From the NCBI GenBank assembly GCA_036795455.1, contig DAIRET010000020.1:1-25117 (forward strand): DNA of 25,117 nucleotides, written 5' to 3'. The position numbers were made by a program, and so were the translations under genes. Source of the DNA: DAIRET01 sp036795455 (lineage in GTDB: Bacteria; Bacteroidota; Ignavibacteria; Ignavibacteriales; Ignavibacteriaceae). Under the pieces are notes generated by a model. It did not search any database, was not told the DNA's origin, and was given only the letters and a program-made list of their open reading frames with translations. Positions 16,251-24,807 of this stretch are shown here, in pieces. Positions within the stretch are counted from its first letter, which is position 1, and each line of letters opens with the position of its first letter.

Positions 16251-17993
16251 TTAAATACCTGCTCTAATCTTTTTCCTAAGGTTGATGGATTCATTTTCAT
16301 CAACCTTTATTTCTATTACTGAAACTTCGTTTTTCTTTAGACTTCCCATTAGTCTTTTCTCAAATTCATCAACAGAAATAGTTTGGTAATACTTTATACC
16401 GAATCCTTTAATTAATGAAGCAAAATCTCTATTCTGCGGTGTAACGAAATACTCTTTGAACAACTTACCATATTTTGAAATCGGTAAGTTGCAAAAAATT
16501 CCTCCCCCATTATTGTTTATTAACACGATAATTAATGGCGAGTTTACAAACTGAGAGAGTAATAGACTGCTCAAATCGTGTTGAAAAGCAAGGTCTCCGA
16601 TTAACAATAAAGTCGGTTTATTTTGAGAAGCTGATACTCCGATTGCCGATGCGATTATTCCATCTATTCCGCTGGCACCCCGGTTAAAATATATTTTGAA
16701 TTGTTTTTGTGAGATTCCTGAAAACGAATCGAAATCCCTAACAGGCATGCTATTCGATAAAAAGATATTACTTCCGGCTGGTAATAATCTGATACAAGAA
16801 TCAATCAACGCTATTGAATTAATATTTTTTTCATTCTTTAGCTGAATCCTTTTCCCGCTATTGAACTTGTTTTCAAGATTAAAAAACTTACCCGGGTAGC
16901 TGCTCCTATTTCTATTGATTTTATTTTTATTTAATACCTTTATCAACTTTGAAATGAACAAAACAGGGGATTCGTTTATTATTGCTTTCGCGTTTTTTCC
17001 CGTATCAAAAACATCACCGTATTCATTAACTACGTATTTTTCACATTCAATAGTTCCTTCAAACTCATCCAATACTTTTGAAGTAGTAGTTCTACCAAAA
17101 TGAAGAATGATTCCCGGTTTTAAGTCATTTCTTATTTCCTCATCTCGTAAAAATGAATCATAGGTTGTTATTACTTTTGAGGAGAAATTACCAAACCGGA
17201 TTTGTGAACAACCATCGGCAACAATAGGATAACCTGTAATCCCGGACAGCAAATCCAAAAGAGAACCGAATTCATTATTATGTTCTATTGGACCTGTCAC
17301 GATTAAACCTTTCTCAGTTTTACAAATCTTAATTGAAATTGCAGTAATTATTTCAGCATTAATCGTTTTCTTATGTATCTTAATAGTATCAGTAGTTTTA
17401 TGAAGTTTTAAAATCTTTTCATAAGTTATTTCATCAATTTCATCAGTAAAGGAATTAGGCTCAAAAGGTTTATCAAATGGAAAATTCAAATGAACCGGAC
17501 CGCGATTATTTACAATAGAATTATCAACTGCCTGCCTGGTTATTTGGATTAATTGTTTAAGCCTTTTCAAACTTAACGAAGGTAAACCTAAATCAGAATG
17601 CCATGAAATATTATTTCTAAAAATGTTCTCTTGATTGATTGTTTGATTAGCACCGCAATTATGCAGCTCGGGCGGACGGTCTGCCGTACAGATAATTAAA
17701 GGAGTTCTTTGATAATAAGCTTCGATGACAGCCGGGAAATACTCTCCAACAGCAGTACCTGAAGTAGAGACTAAAACTACCGGGGCATTCAATGATTTAG
17801 CGATTCCAAGTGCAAAAAAGCCCGCCTGCCTCTCATCTACCAAAACGTATTTTTTTATCTTTTTATTTTTCGCAAAAGCAAGGGTTAATGGAGTACTCCG
17901 CGAACCGGGAGAAATAATAACATGTGTAACTCCATACTTCACAAGAGAATTTACAAATAATTCGCACCAAACTGTATTACGGTTAATTTTCAT
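16251..17993 (-). CDS. menD: MenD, SEPHCHC synthase (menaquinone biosynthesis)
   Basis: This 580-residue thiamine-diphosphate enzyme adds the succinyl semialdehyde unit from 2-oxoglutarate to isochorismate. The N-terminal Pyr domain has ISPGSRSTPLTLAF and DERQAGFFALGIAKS with the activating glutamate. The ligand-rich GNQTINQENIF-like segment appears as GANQTINQENIF. The C-terminal PP domain has the Mg-ThDP motif LLIGDLAFQHDLSS ending in INNNGGGIF. Length matches the family. The gene overlaps the 3' end of menF by 11 bp, so the two are co-transcribed and probably translationally coupled, consistent with isochorismate being handed from MenF to MenD. The remaining men genes are not in the window. 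Confidence 0.96.
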   Translation of the reverse strand: MKINRNTVWCELFVNSLVKYGVTHVIISPGSRSTPLTLAFAKNKKIKKYVLVDERQAGFFALGIAKSLNAPVVLVSTSGTAVGEYFPAVIEAYYQRTPLIICTADRPPELHNCGANQTINQENIFRNNISWHSDLGLPSLSLKRLKQLIQITRQAVDNSIVNNRGPVHLNFPFDKPFEPNSFTDEIDEITYEKILKLHKTTDTIKIHKKTINAEIITAISIKICKTEKGLIVTGPIEHNNEFGSLLDLLSGITGYPIVADGCSQIRFGNFSSKVITTYDSFLRDEEIRNDLKPGIILHFGRTTTSKVLDEFEGTIECEKYVVNEYGDVFDTGKNAKAIINESPVLFISKLIKVLNKNKINRNRSSYPGKFFNLENKFNSGKRIQLKNEKNINSIALIDSCIRLLPAGSNIFLSNSMPVRDFDSFSGISQKQFKIYFNRGASGIDGIIASAIGVSASQNKPTLLLIGDLAFQHDLSSLLLSQFVNSPLIIVLINNNGGGIFCNLPISKYGKLFKEYFVTPQNRDFASLIKGFGIKYYQTISVDEFEKRLMGSLKKNEVSVIEIKVDENESINLRKKIRAGI

Positions 17994-19422
17994 CTTTTAG
18001 TATCGATAAAATTGTTTTCATTTTTAATTCTGTTTCATTGTATTCTGCATCCGGATTGGAAGCAGCTACAATACCGCATCCAGCAAAGAGATGACACTTA
18101 TTTCCTTTAATTAAAGCAGAACGGATTCCTACTGCAATATCGGCTTCGCTTTTATTGAACCAACCGATAATACCGGTGAACAATCCTCTTTGATAATCTT
18201 CCAACACGGATATAGTTTTGTAAGCATCTTCTTTCGGAATTCCACAAACAGCCGGTGTGGGAAATAAATCATTGAATAGCGCAAATAAAGAAAAACCGTC
18301 TTTAAGTGTGCACTGAATCGGTAACCATAAATGCTGCAACTGTTCCGTTTTTTTTACTCTTACTTTATCTGCGTATTCTATCCCGTTACAATGTTTTTTT
18401 AGTCTCTTTAAAAGATAATCCACTACATATTGATGTTCTTCTTTTTCTTTTAACGATGATAAAAGTATTGATGATAATCTTTCATCCTCTTCGATTGACA
18501 AACCTCTTTTAGTAGAACCGGCAACTGCTTCCGTTATTAAAATGTTTTTCTTGATACTGAATAGTCTTTCGGGTGAGCAGCCTATGAATATGGAATCCCC
18601 GGATTTGTACAAGAATTTATTACAATTATTTTTTGAATTATAAAGTTTCTCAAAAACCGTTTTAAGTTCGACTTCACTTTTAAGGTTGAGTATTTTTTTT
18701 CTGGATAATACTACCTTACTTATTCTCCCCTCTTGAATCAGTTCTATTACCTTTTCGACATTTAACAACCATTCTCTTTTTTCAAGAGCAATTTTTTCAT
18801 CTTTATCTGCTGCTATTTTTGTATCCAGTATCCTTGCGGTATTACTTTCTGGAGATATTAAACCGTCTTCATCAAAAACATTTCTTTTCAGTTCTTCCAT
18901 TTCTCTATTTACAGAATCAGAAACAGAATCTCCTTTAGCAAAGACTGAATTAATTATTATAAAGTTTTCATCTCCCTTTTTTATGACAAGGTATTTGGGA
19001 ATAAACCACTCAGAGTCGTTGTAATCATTCCATAACAGATTGTTACCGTTATATTCAAATTGAGCGGCGCCGAGGAATAACGGAATTGATACTCCGGGAA
19101 AACATCCATGGTTATCTATAAGTTTATCGAAAAACGAATTAACTCTTTCTTCTGTTGTTGAGAATCGTGCTTCACCTTTTTCGGAAATCGAAAAAATTGA
19201 ATTAAAAGCAATAAAGGATTCAGACTTTCCGCTCCCGGCAAAATAAAACACTTTACTACACTTACTCTGTCTATCGATTAAACGCAGTGAGCAGCATTCT
19301 ACTTCCAATTGAAATGCAAAACTGGTAAAGGTCCGGTCAATGTTTTTCTTTTCAATTTCTACAGAGACATTATGTAGAAATGTGTAAAGATATTCCGATA
19401 ACGTCTTATTAATTATTTCCAT
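17983..19422 (-). CDS. menF: Isochorismate synthase MenF
   Basis: The 479-residue protein is a chorismate-utilising enzyme. The N-terminal half is divergent, as usual. The C-terminal catalytic half has ISKVVLSRKKIL with the likely general base Lys236, FIGCSPERLF, ITEAVAGSTKRG with the likely general acid Glu298, LFPTPAVCGIP and GIIGWFNKSEADIAVGIRSA. It converts chorismate to isochorismate. The overlap with menD makes menaquinone, rather than siderophore or salicylate production, the expected use. No Shine-Dalgarno is seen before the ATG; a TAnnTTTG promoter lies about 25 bp upstream. Several cysteines in the N-terminal half have no known role. Confidence 0.95.
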   Translation of the reverse strand: MEIINKTLSEYLYTFLHNVSVEIEKKNIDRTFTSFAFQLEVECCSLRLIDRQSKCSKVFYFAGSGKSESFIAFNSIFSISEKGEARFSTTEERVNSFFDKLIDNHGCFPGVSIPLFLGAAQFEYNGNNLLWNDYNDSEWFIPKYLVIKKGDENFIIINSVFAKGDSVSDSVNREMEELKRNVFDEDGLISPESNTARILDTKIAADKDEKIALEKREWLLNVEKVIELIQEGRISKVVLSRKKILNLKSEVELKTVFEKLYNSKNNCNKFLYKSGDSIFIGCSPERLFSIKKNILITEAVAGSTKRGLSIEEDERLSSILLSSLKEKEEHQYVVDYLLKRLKKHCNGIEYADKVRVKKTEQLQHLWLPIQCTLKDGFSLFALFNDLFPTPAVCGIPKEDAYKTISVLEDYQRGLFTGIIGWFNKSEADIAVGIRSALIKGNKCHLFAGCGIVAASNPDAEYNETELKMKTILSILKDEN

Positions 19423-19429
19423 ACTAAGA

Positions 19430-20053
19430 ATGATTTATACACTGTACAAAAATAAGTTTTTGGATTACCATTCAAAAATTTTATTTTTCCGGTGTAAAAA
19501 AAGAAAGTACAAGATAAAAAGACAAGATTTATACTGTAGCAAAGAGAGCTGTTCCAAAAGGATTCATAAAACATTCGGTGTTTCAATCTATTCATTGATA
19601 TTTCTGCTTCCGATAATGATTCTCTTTTCGTGTAACTCGGTTTTACGTTACACTGAAATTCCTATTGAAATAATTCAGCAAGAAGAAGTCTTTCCCGATT
19701 TCAATAAAACTGCCGATGCCCTTGAGTTTTTTAGGGATTACGAGATACTTGAAACAGTTGAAATATCAGCATCTTATTACGGGAAAAAATTCAATAAGAA
19801 GAAAACTGCAAGCGGAGAAATTTTCGATATGAACGGAATTTCTGCCGCTCACTATGATTACCCTTTCGGAACTATATTACGTCTGACAAATATTTCAAAT
19901 AATAAGCAGATTATTGTAAAAATTAATGATAGGACACATAAAAAATCAAAAAGGAAAATAGATTTATCCCTTGGTGCTGCAAAAGAACTGGATATGATTA
20001 AAGAAGGTATTATTAAGGTGAAAGCAGAAGTATTAAAGTGGGGAAAGAAATAA
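19430..20053 (+). CDS. rlpA: RlpA-like double-psi beta-barrel lipoprotein (start uncertain)
   Basis: The open frame from the only upstream ATG is 207 residues. The C-terminal half is an RlpA double-psi beta-barrel: SASYYGKKFNKKKTASGEIF, then YPFGTILRLTN and IIVKINDR with the conserved acidic residue. RlpA proteins bind or cleave denuded glycan strands at the septum. A lipobox-like LFSC follows a hydrophobic segment (about residues 52-68), implying a lipoprotein. The ATG at 19430 puts 67 residues ahead of that Cys, too long for a signal, and lies upstream of the likely promoter. No ATG, GTG or TTG fits between about 19496 and the hydrophobic core. An ATT at 19562 would give a 24-residue signal. 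Family good, start unresolved; there is no SPOR domain. Confidence 0.8.
   Translation: MIYTLYKNKFLDYHSKILFFRCKKRKYKIKRQDLYCSKESCSKRIHKTFGVSIYSLIFLLPIMILFSCNSVLRYTEIPIEIIQQEEVFPDFNKTADALEFFRDYEILETVEISASYYGKKFNKKKTASGEIFDMNGISAAHYDYPFGTILRLTNISNNKQIIVKINDRTHKKSKRKIDLSLGAAKELDMIKEGIIKVKAEVLKWGKK
19447..19476 (-). promoter_or_regulatory. Candidate promoter of menF-menD
   Basis: On the minus strand TATTTTTG (19454-19447) fits TAnnTTTG exactly, and TTTG (19476-19473) lies 18 bases upstream, one short of the usual 19-21. The predicted start near 19440 leaves a leader of about 18 nt before the menF ATG. Confidence 0.5.
19459..19489 (+). promoter_or_regulatory. Candidate promoter of the RlpA-like gene
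   Basis: TTTG (19459-19462), 19 bases, then TATTTTTC (19482-19489, one mismatch to TAnnTTTG). The start would be near 19496. This overlaps the divergent menF promoter and argues that the real start codon of the RlpA-like gene lies to the right of 19496. Confidence 0.4.
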
Positions 20054-20078
20054 AAGTAACGATTTTGATTTCTTTCCC
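20041..20078 (+). terminator. Long hairpin over the stop of the RlpA-like gene
   Basis: A perfect 11-bp inverted repeat, gggaaagaaat (20041-20051) with atttctttccc (20068-20078), includes the stop codon of the RlpA-like gene. Within the loop AAAA and TTTT can extend the stem around a bulged G. The following T-tract is weak (gaatcatttt). It lies between convergent genes and may act in either direction. Confidence 0.5.
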
Positions 20079-20101
20079 GAATCATTTTAAACTACACACT
20101 G

Positions 20102-23062
20102 CTATTTAATGAAAAGCCAATCATATACATTATGTTCAGCCGGATCAGATTTTCCACCACCCGTCCATTCTGTTGGCTCGGATGAAACTTCTCTGAATTC
20201 GCCTATTCCTGCTCCACCGTGATCGTCCTGTGCACCAACTAAAACGGCAATGCGGGAATCAGATTTGATTTCTCCGAGAAAGTGTTTCGGAATAGAAAAG
20301 GATATTGATCTATCTGCAACATTACCAAGCGAATTGGAAACATCTGTCTCTTTTGGAATGTAAGTTGCAACAGTAACATCATAAGCATTCTTGATTTCAA
20401 AACCACCTCCGACAAGTATTTGAGTGTTAAATGCAAATTCTTCCGGTAAGTTATAATTTGAGTTAGCTCCTACTTTTTTGTTCAGTTTTTCATTTGAATT
20501 ATTTTGAATACAAATAGACGTCAAAGTCAATTGATACCCGTATTCAATATGCCATCCGGGGTTTACAAGATTTCTGAATTTTAACTCAAAATAATAGTTT
20601 ACATCATCTTCTTTTAAGACAAACTCACGCAAATCCAAAATACCGTCTGCAAAGTTTTTGTTTGCCGGGTATTGATAAAACTCATCTTTCACTTCATCCT
20701 TTTTGAAGATTAAAGTCTTTGCTTTATTTGAGACTCTTTTAATCTCTTCATGTTTCAATAAATAGTAGTCGGGACCTTTTAACGACTTCAAACCCGGTCT
20801 TAAATAAGGTGTGGCAAAATTCACCTTTCTGTACAATTCCTGGTTTTCTACCGGGTCAATATAAATCTGGCTTGATACATCAACTATTTTCCCGTTTCTG
20901 ATTACTTCAAGTTCCTCTTTTATAGTTGAATTGACCGGAATTTTAATTATTAAATTTTCTCCCTTTTCTATATCTGTTTTTAGTAAGTAATTTGCATTGG
21001 CTTTATTAATTAGACTAACAGCTATATCAAGACTGCTTCCTAATTTTTCCGGGGTAATTAATACTTCATAAAAATCGTTACCGAAGTTGTATTCCACTTT
21101 TAACAAATTCTCTCCGACTTTTTGTTTGAATTTTACTTTTGCAATTCTCTCCGGCAAAGCGGGTAATAAGTACAGTGTATTATTCGGTGCGTCCGGTTTT
21201 ACTCCAAGATAATCTTGATAAACATTTCTTACATATTCAGCTAAACTCCATGCCTGTGTAAAAGTACCGCTCAATTTAACATCACTACTTCCGGGGTGAG
21301 GCAGTGCATCGGTTAATTCTGATAGAGTACCAACTGCACCGCGGGTCAATATTTGAGATGTCAGTTCGGAAGTTAAAATCCATGCTTTCTCCTGTAGTCC
21401 GAATTCACATAAATTTTGAACAACGGGTCCTGTATTCCACGTCCAGATAATCCCGTTATGATACGCAGCATCCTTTACATAGTATGGTTGATATTCATGG
21501 TAAGGATGAAAATTATCATCATTAAAACTGAGTGAAAGAACTCCGTATGGATATACTATCTGCTGCATTGCATTAGCAAGTATTTCGATTCTTGTTTTAA
21601 AAGATGGAATCAATTCCGGAACGTTTAGTGGAAAGAAAAGATTCGGACGAATTGATTTATCCCCTGTCCCATCCGGATGTAATCTGTCATAAATAATTAT
21701 TTGTTCCGGGTCTATGAACAAGTTCGGAAAATTGCTTTCTATCTTGTTCATGATTCCTTTTGCTTGTTCGTAAGTTGCTTCATCTTTAAGATAAGAAGCT
21801 ATCTCCGAGGTGGATTTCAATTGCAAATACCATAAAGCCTGAATATCGTTTGCACGGTTATCACGAGGTGACCAAGCTCCCTTCGGACCTTTTGCATCCA
21901 TCCATGTCTCGGCATCTTCATGAGTTAAAAATCCGAAATCGTCGACATAGTTTTTTAGCGCCCCTTCAAGTGCAAGTTTTATCGCCGGATAAATAATCTT
22001 AATGAATTCTGCATCACCGGAATACTTGAAATAATTATAAGATTGGATTACAAACCAGGGCGTACCATCGGTTGTATTATAAATCTTTTCAGATAAAGTA
22101 ACCCTGTTGGGTATTCTTCCAAAATATTTACTGCTTTCAATAGTATCCTGTTCTTTAGCGAATGAAAGGAGTATTTCTCTTGCATCACTGAAGTTTCCAA
22201 TTACAAATGTCGCTCCCGGTAACGAAATAAATGTGTCCCTTCCCCAATAATTATTGAACCAGGGCAATCCGGCAAAAATTCCTTTCATCTCCTGCTCTGT
22301 TACTAATGCATCAATTGATGCAACCGACCATAAAAAAGCAATATTAAACTCATCATCATTAGTTTCCACATTACACTGTTGAAGAAGTAATTCAATTCTT
22401 TCTTCCTTTTGAGTTAACAAATGGAAATAGTTATCGAATATCTCTTCAACCCGCTTAATGCTGCTTTCTATACAAACCAAAATTAGTACTTCATCACTAC
22501 CTTCTGAGAAATCCAATTTAAGTTCTCTGCCCGAAAAACTTGAGGATTTAATATTTCTTGAAGATTGAATAAAGAGTGTTGAACCGGAGAGAATATCATC
22601 AATTTCAACAGAAACAATATCATTACCCGGTTCATGTTCAGAACCTGCCAAACCAGATAAAACAAAAGAAAAACTACCCGGTAGATTTTTGATTGAAATG
22701 AATACGCCGTCAATATCATCCGGAAAGAATAAAGTTTCTTCATAACCTTCGGAATATTTTCTGGTTAGCTTATGAGGAAATACAGTAGTTAAAGCCTTCT
22801 CCCTTTTAATTAATTCGCCGTTGAGGCGAATTCCGTAATCATTAAAAACTCTTTGTTCTTTTAGCGTCCACCCCTGCCATCCATTAGTAAACTGTGAGTT
22901 AGTTTCCCCATAATACTGTCCGAATCTTTTATTTGTAAATGAAAACTCCCTGCTTGTTTTTGATACTTCTATCCCCATTTTATCGATTAATTTAATCGAC
23001 TGCGAATTCAATTCCATCATGCAAAACAGAAGGATTGACGAAAATAAAGCAAAGGTTTTCAT
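20102..23062 (-). CDS. Exported glycogen-debranching-like amylo-alpha-1,6-glucosidase (GH133-like) with C-terminal glucodextranase-type domain
   Basis: The 986-residue protein has a Sec signal at 1-20. An N-terminal beta-rich domain (about 30-220) resembles the debranching-enzyme N domain. The (alpha/alpha)6 catalytic part spans roughly 235-660. Typical segments are GLPWFNNYWGRDTFISLPG at 265-283, TDGTPWF at 331-337, HEDAETWMDAKGPKG near 381-394 with the likely acid Asp389, and GTLSELTDALPHPG with a likely base Glu. Residues from about 740 to the end form a beta-rich module (DGILDLREFVLKEDD; LVGAQDDHGGAGIGEFREV) like the C-terminal domain of glucodextranases and related surface glucanases. 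It probably removes alpha-1,6 branches outside the cytoplasm. GGAG lies 6 bases before the ATG. Confidence 0.85.
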   Translation of the reverse strand: MKTFALFSSILLFCMMELNSQSIKLIDKMGIEVSKTSREFSFTNKRFGQYYGETNSQFTNGWQGWTLKEQRVFNDYGIRLNGELIKREKALTTVFPHKLTRKYSEGYEETLFFPDDIDGVFISIKNLPGSFSFVLSGLAGSEHEPGNDIVSVEIDDILSGSTLFIQSSRNIKSSSFSGRELKLDFSEGSDEVLILVCIESSIKRVEEIFDNYFHLLTQKEERIELLLQQCNVETNDDEFNIAFLWSVASIDALVTEQEMKGIFAGLPWFNNYWGRDTFISLPGATFVIGNFSDAREILLSFAKEQDTIESSKYFGRIPNRVTLSEKIYNTTDGTPWFVIQSYNYFKYSGDAEFIKIIYPAIKLALEGALKNYVDDFGFLTHEDAETWMDAKGPKGAWSPRDNRANDIQALWYLQLKSTSEIASYLKDEATYEQAKGIMNKIESNFPNLFIDPEQIIIYDRLHPDGTGDKSIRPNLFFPLNVPELIPSFKTRIEILANAMQQIVYPYGVLSLSFNDDNFHPYHEYQPYYVKDAAYHNGIIWTWNTGPVVQNLCEFGLQEKAWILTSELTSQILTRGAVGTLSELTDALPHPGSSDVKLSGTFTQAWSLAEYVRNVYQDYLGVKPDAPNNTLYLLPALPERIAKVKFKQKVGENLLKVEYNFGNDFYEVLITPEKLGSSLDIAVSLINKANANYLLKTDIEKGENLIIKIPVNSTIKEELEVIRNGKIVDVSSQIYIDPVENQELYRKVNFATPYLRPGLKSLKGPDYYLLKHEEIKRVSNKAKTLIFKKDEVKDEFYQYPANKNFADGILDLREFVLKEDDVNYYFELKFRNLVNPGWHIEYGYQLTLTSICIQNNSNEKLNKKVGANSNYNLPEEFAFNTQILVGGGFEIKNAYDVTVATYIPKETDVSNSLGNVADRSISFSIPKHFLGEIKSDSRIAVLVGAQDDHGGAGIGEFREVSSEPTEWTGGGKSDPAEHNVYDWLFIK

Positions 23063-23092
23063 GTGATACTCCGGTATTTATTTTTACGGTTA

Positions 23093-23124
23093 TAAAAATA
23101 TCAATTAAATTGATTGTGTACAAT
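23093..23124 (-). promoter_or_regulatory. Candidate promoter of the debranching-enzyme gene, with palindrome
   Basis: On the minus strand ATTG (23124-23121) is followed by 20 bases and TATTTTTA (23100-23093, one mismatch to TAnnTTTG), about 25 bp before the expected leader. A 15-nt palindrome, atcaattaaattgat (23100-23114), lies in the spacer and touches the -7 box; a repressor site is possible. Confidence 0.33.
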
Positions 23125-23196
23125 TCCCTTGAATGAAAGGGCTGGGTGTTTCCGGAAATATTGGGTTTTAATCTGTTTTAGTGCAGTTTGATTTGA

Positions 23197-23228
23197 TTTG
23201 TTAGAGTAGCTTTAATTTGATAGTTTTA
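23197..23228 (+). promoter_or_regulatory. Candidate promoter of the TPR lipoprotein-DUF58 pair
   Basis: TTTG (23197-23200), 20 bases, then TAGTTTTA (23221-23228, one mismatch to TAnnTTTG). The predicted start near 23234 gives a leader of about 25 nt to the ATG at 23260. Confidence 0.38.
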
Positions 23229-23259
23229 GCCCGTAATTATTTTAATTTTTCGAGGAATC

Positions 23260-23763
23260 ATGAAAAAGTATTTATTTCCGCTTTTAGCAGTTTTTATATT
23301 AGCCGGATGCGGTAAGAGTGATAAAGAATTGATGGAACAGGCTTCTGAAAGTATTAAAAACAGCAAAGCAGATGAAGCGGTTTTGCTTTATAAAGAGATT
23401 TTAGAGAAGCATGAAGACAGCGAACTTGCCCCAACAGCAGCTTACGAACTTGGCAGATTATATCAAGGTCAGGTTGTATCGAAACTATCAAAAGAAGAAT
23501 CATTCGAACTTGCGATTGAGAATTTCAATCTGGTCTTTGAAAAGTATCCCCAAAGTAAAGAAGCACCTACTTCACTTTTTATGATCGGATTTATTTACGC
23601 TAATGAATTCAGAAACTTCGATGAAGCTACAAAAGCATATAAAAAATTTATAAAGGAATTTCCTGAACACGAACTTGCAAAATCAGCGCAGGATGAACTT
23701 GACTTTATGGGTCTATCACCCGAAGATATACTTGCAAAAAAACTGGCACTCGAAAATAAATAA
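23260..23763 (+). CDS. TPR-repeat lipoprotein
   Basis: The 167-residue protein has a lipoprotein signal with lipobox LAGC, lipidation Cys17. Helical tetratricopeptide-like repeats follow: EQASESIKNSKADEAVLLYKEILEKH, then TAAYELGRLYQGQ, LAIENFNLVFEKYPQSKEAP, and ATKAYKKFIKEFPEHELAKSAQDEL. The pattern resembles CpoB/YbgF-type and BamD-type repeats, which hold envelope complexes together, but there is no pal/tol or bam gene here to say which. GAGGA lies just before the ATG. The DUF58 gene begins 8 bp after its stop, so they form one operon. Confidence 0.8.
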   Translation: MKKYLFPLLAVFILAGCGKSDKELMEQASESIKNSKADEAVLLYKEILEKHEDSELAPTAAYELGRLYQGQVVSKLSKEESFELAIENFNLVFEKYPQSKEAPTSLFMIGFIYANEFRNFDEATKAYKKFIKEFPEHELAKSAQDELDFMGLSPEDILAKKLALENK

Positions 23764-23771
23764 CCCGTTTC

Positions 23772-24680
23772 ATGAGTATTAGTCCGAACGATTACAAAAA
23801 ATATTTAGACCCCTCCGTTATATCAAAAATCTCTTCGCTCGAATTAAAAGCGAGATTGATTGTGGAGGGATTTCTTTTGGGTTTGCACCGCAGCCCCTAT
23901 CACGGTTTCAGTATTGAATTCAGCCAGCACAGACCTTATATGCCGGGTGATGCACCGAAGGATATTGATTGGAAAGTTTACGGTAAAACAGACCGTTTTT
24001 TTGTTAAGCAATATGAAGAAGAAACAAATTTAAAGTGTAATATACTTCTTGATACAAGTAAGTCAATGTCATATTCTTCCAAAGGAAATATTTCGAAACT
24101 TGAATATGCTTCTTACCTTGTTGCCAGTTTAAGTTACTTAATGATAAAACAAAAAGATGCTGTAGGGCTGACTCTTTATTCCGAACAAATTAATAAAACA
24201 CTTACTCCTAAGGCTTCAAATAGTTATTTGAAAGAGATATTGTTTGCTCTTAATTCGGTAGAGCCGGCAGGAAAAACCGAAACAGCAAATTGTTTATCGG
24301 GTATAGCGGAATCTATTAAAAGAAGAGGTTTGGTTATAATTATTTCCGATTTCTTTGATGAACCTGATAAAGTACTTAGTGCTCTTAAACATTTCCGGTT
24401 CAAAAAAAATGAAGTAATTGTATTTCATATTTTAGACCCGCTTGAACTGAATTTTGCTTTTGACCGTGATTCTATTTTTATCGACATGGAAACAGCCGAA
24501 GAGATGACTACACAACCGAGACAAATTCAAAAGTCTTACCAGGAATCGTTAAATCAATTCCTAAGAAAAATTAAAGAAGGATGTTTAAACACAGGTATTG
24601 AGTACAATTTAATTGATACATCAATAACTTACGACAAATCTTTGTATGCTTATCTCCAGAAAAGAAGCAGGCTGCACTAA
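23772..24680 (+). CDS. DUF58 domain protein (MoxR-associated, VWA-like)
   Basis: The 302-residue soluble protein opens with the DUF58 signature: YHGFSIEFSQHRPYMPGD at about 43-60, KDIDWKVYGKTDRFFVKQYEEE, then a VWA-like fold with the MIDAS motif DTSKSMS at 94-100 (DxSxS). Members usually sit in operons with MoxR AAA+ ATPases and BatA/BatB membrane VWA proteins. That complex helps fold or mature metal-dependent or envelope proteins. Here the upstream neighbour is a TPR lipoprotein and the downstream gene is convergent, so the MoxR and Bat partners are not adjacent within the window. No Shine-Dalgarno is visible; expression probably depends on the gene before it. Confidence 0.9.
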   Translation: MSISPNDYKKYLDPSVISKISSLELKARLIVEGFLLGLHRSPYHGFSIEFSQHRPYMPGDAPKDIDWKVYGKTDRFFVKQYEEETNLKCNILLDTSKSMSYSSKGNISKLEYASYLVASLSYLMIKQKDAVGLTLYSEQINKTLTPKASNSYLKEILFALNSVEPAGKTETANCLSGIAESIKRRGLVIIISDFFDEPDKVLSALKHFRFKKNEVIVFHILDPLELNFAFDRDSIFIDMETAEEMTTQPRQIQKSYQESLNQFLRKIKEGCLNTGIEYNLIDTSITYDKSLYAYLQKRSRLH

Positions 24681-24807
24681 ATTTTCTAACGACTGTCATA
24701 GCTTCCACATCATCAAGAATTTTTATCCATCAGCCCATAATTTTTCGGTTTTCGATTTTTTGATTCATCACTAATACCGGGAGTAATACTATTCTTTTTT
24801 CTTTATT

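Noticed and set aside
17983..19422. Salicylate or anthranilate synthase instead of isochorismate synthase
   Set aside because: The gene overlaps menD and no siderophore or tryptophan gene is nearby.
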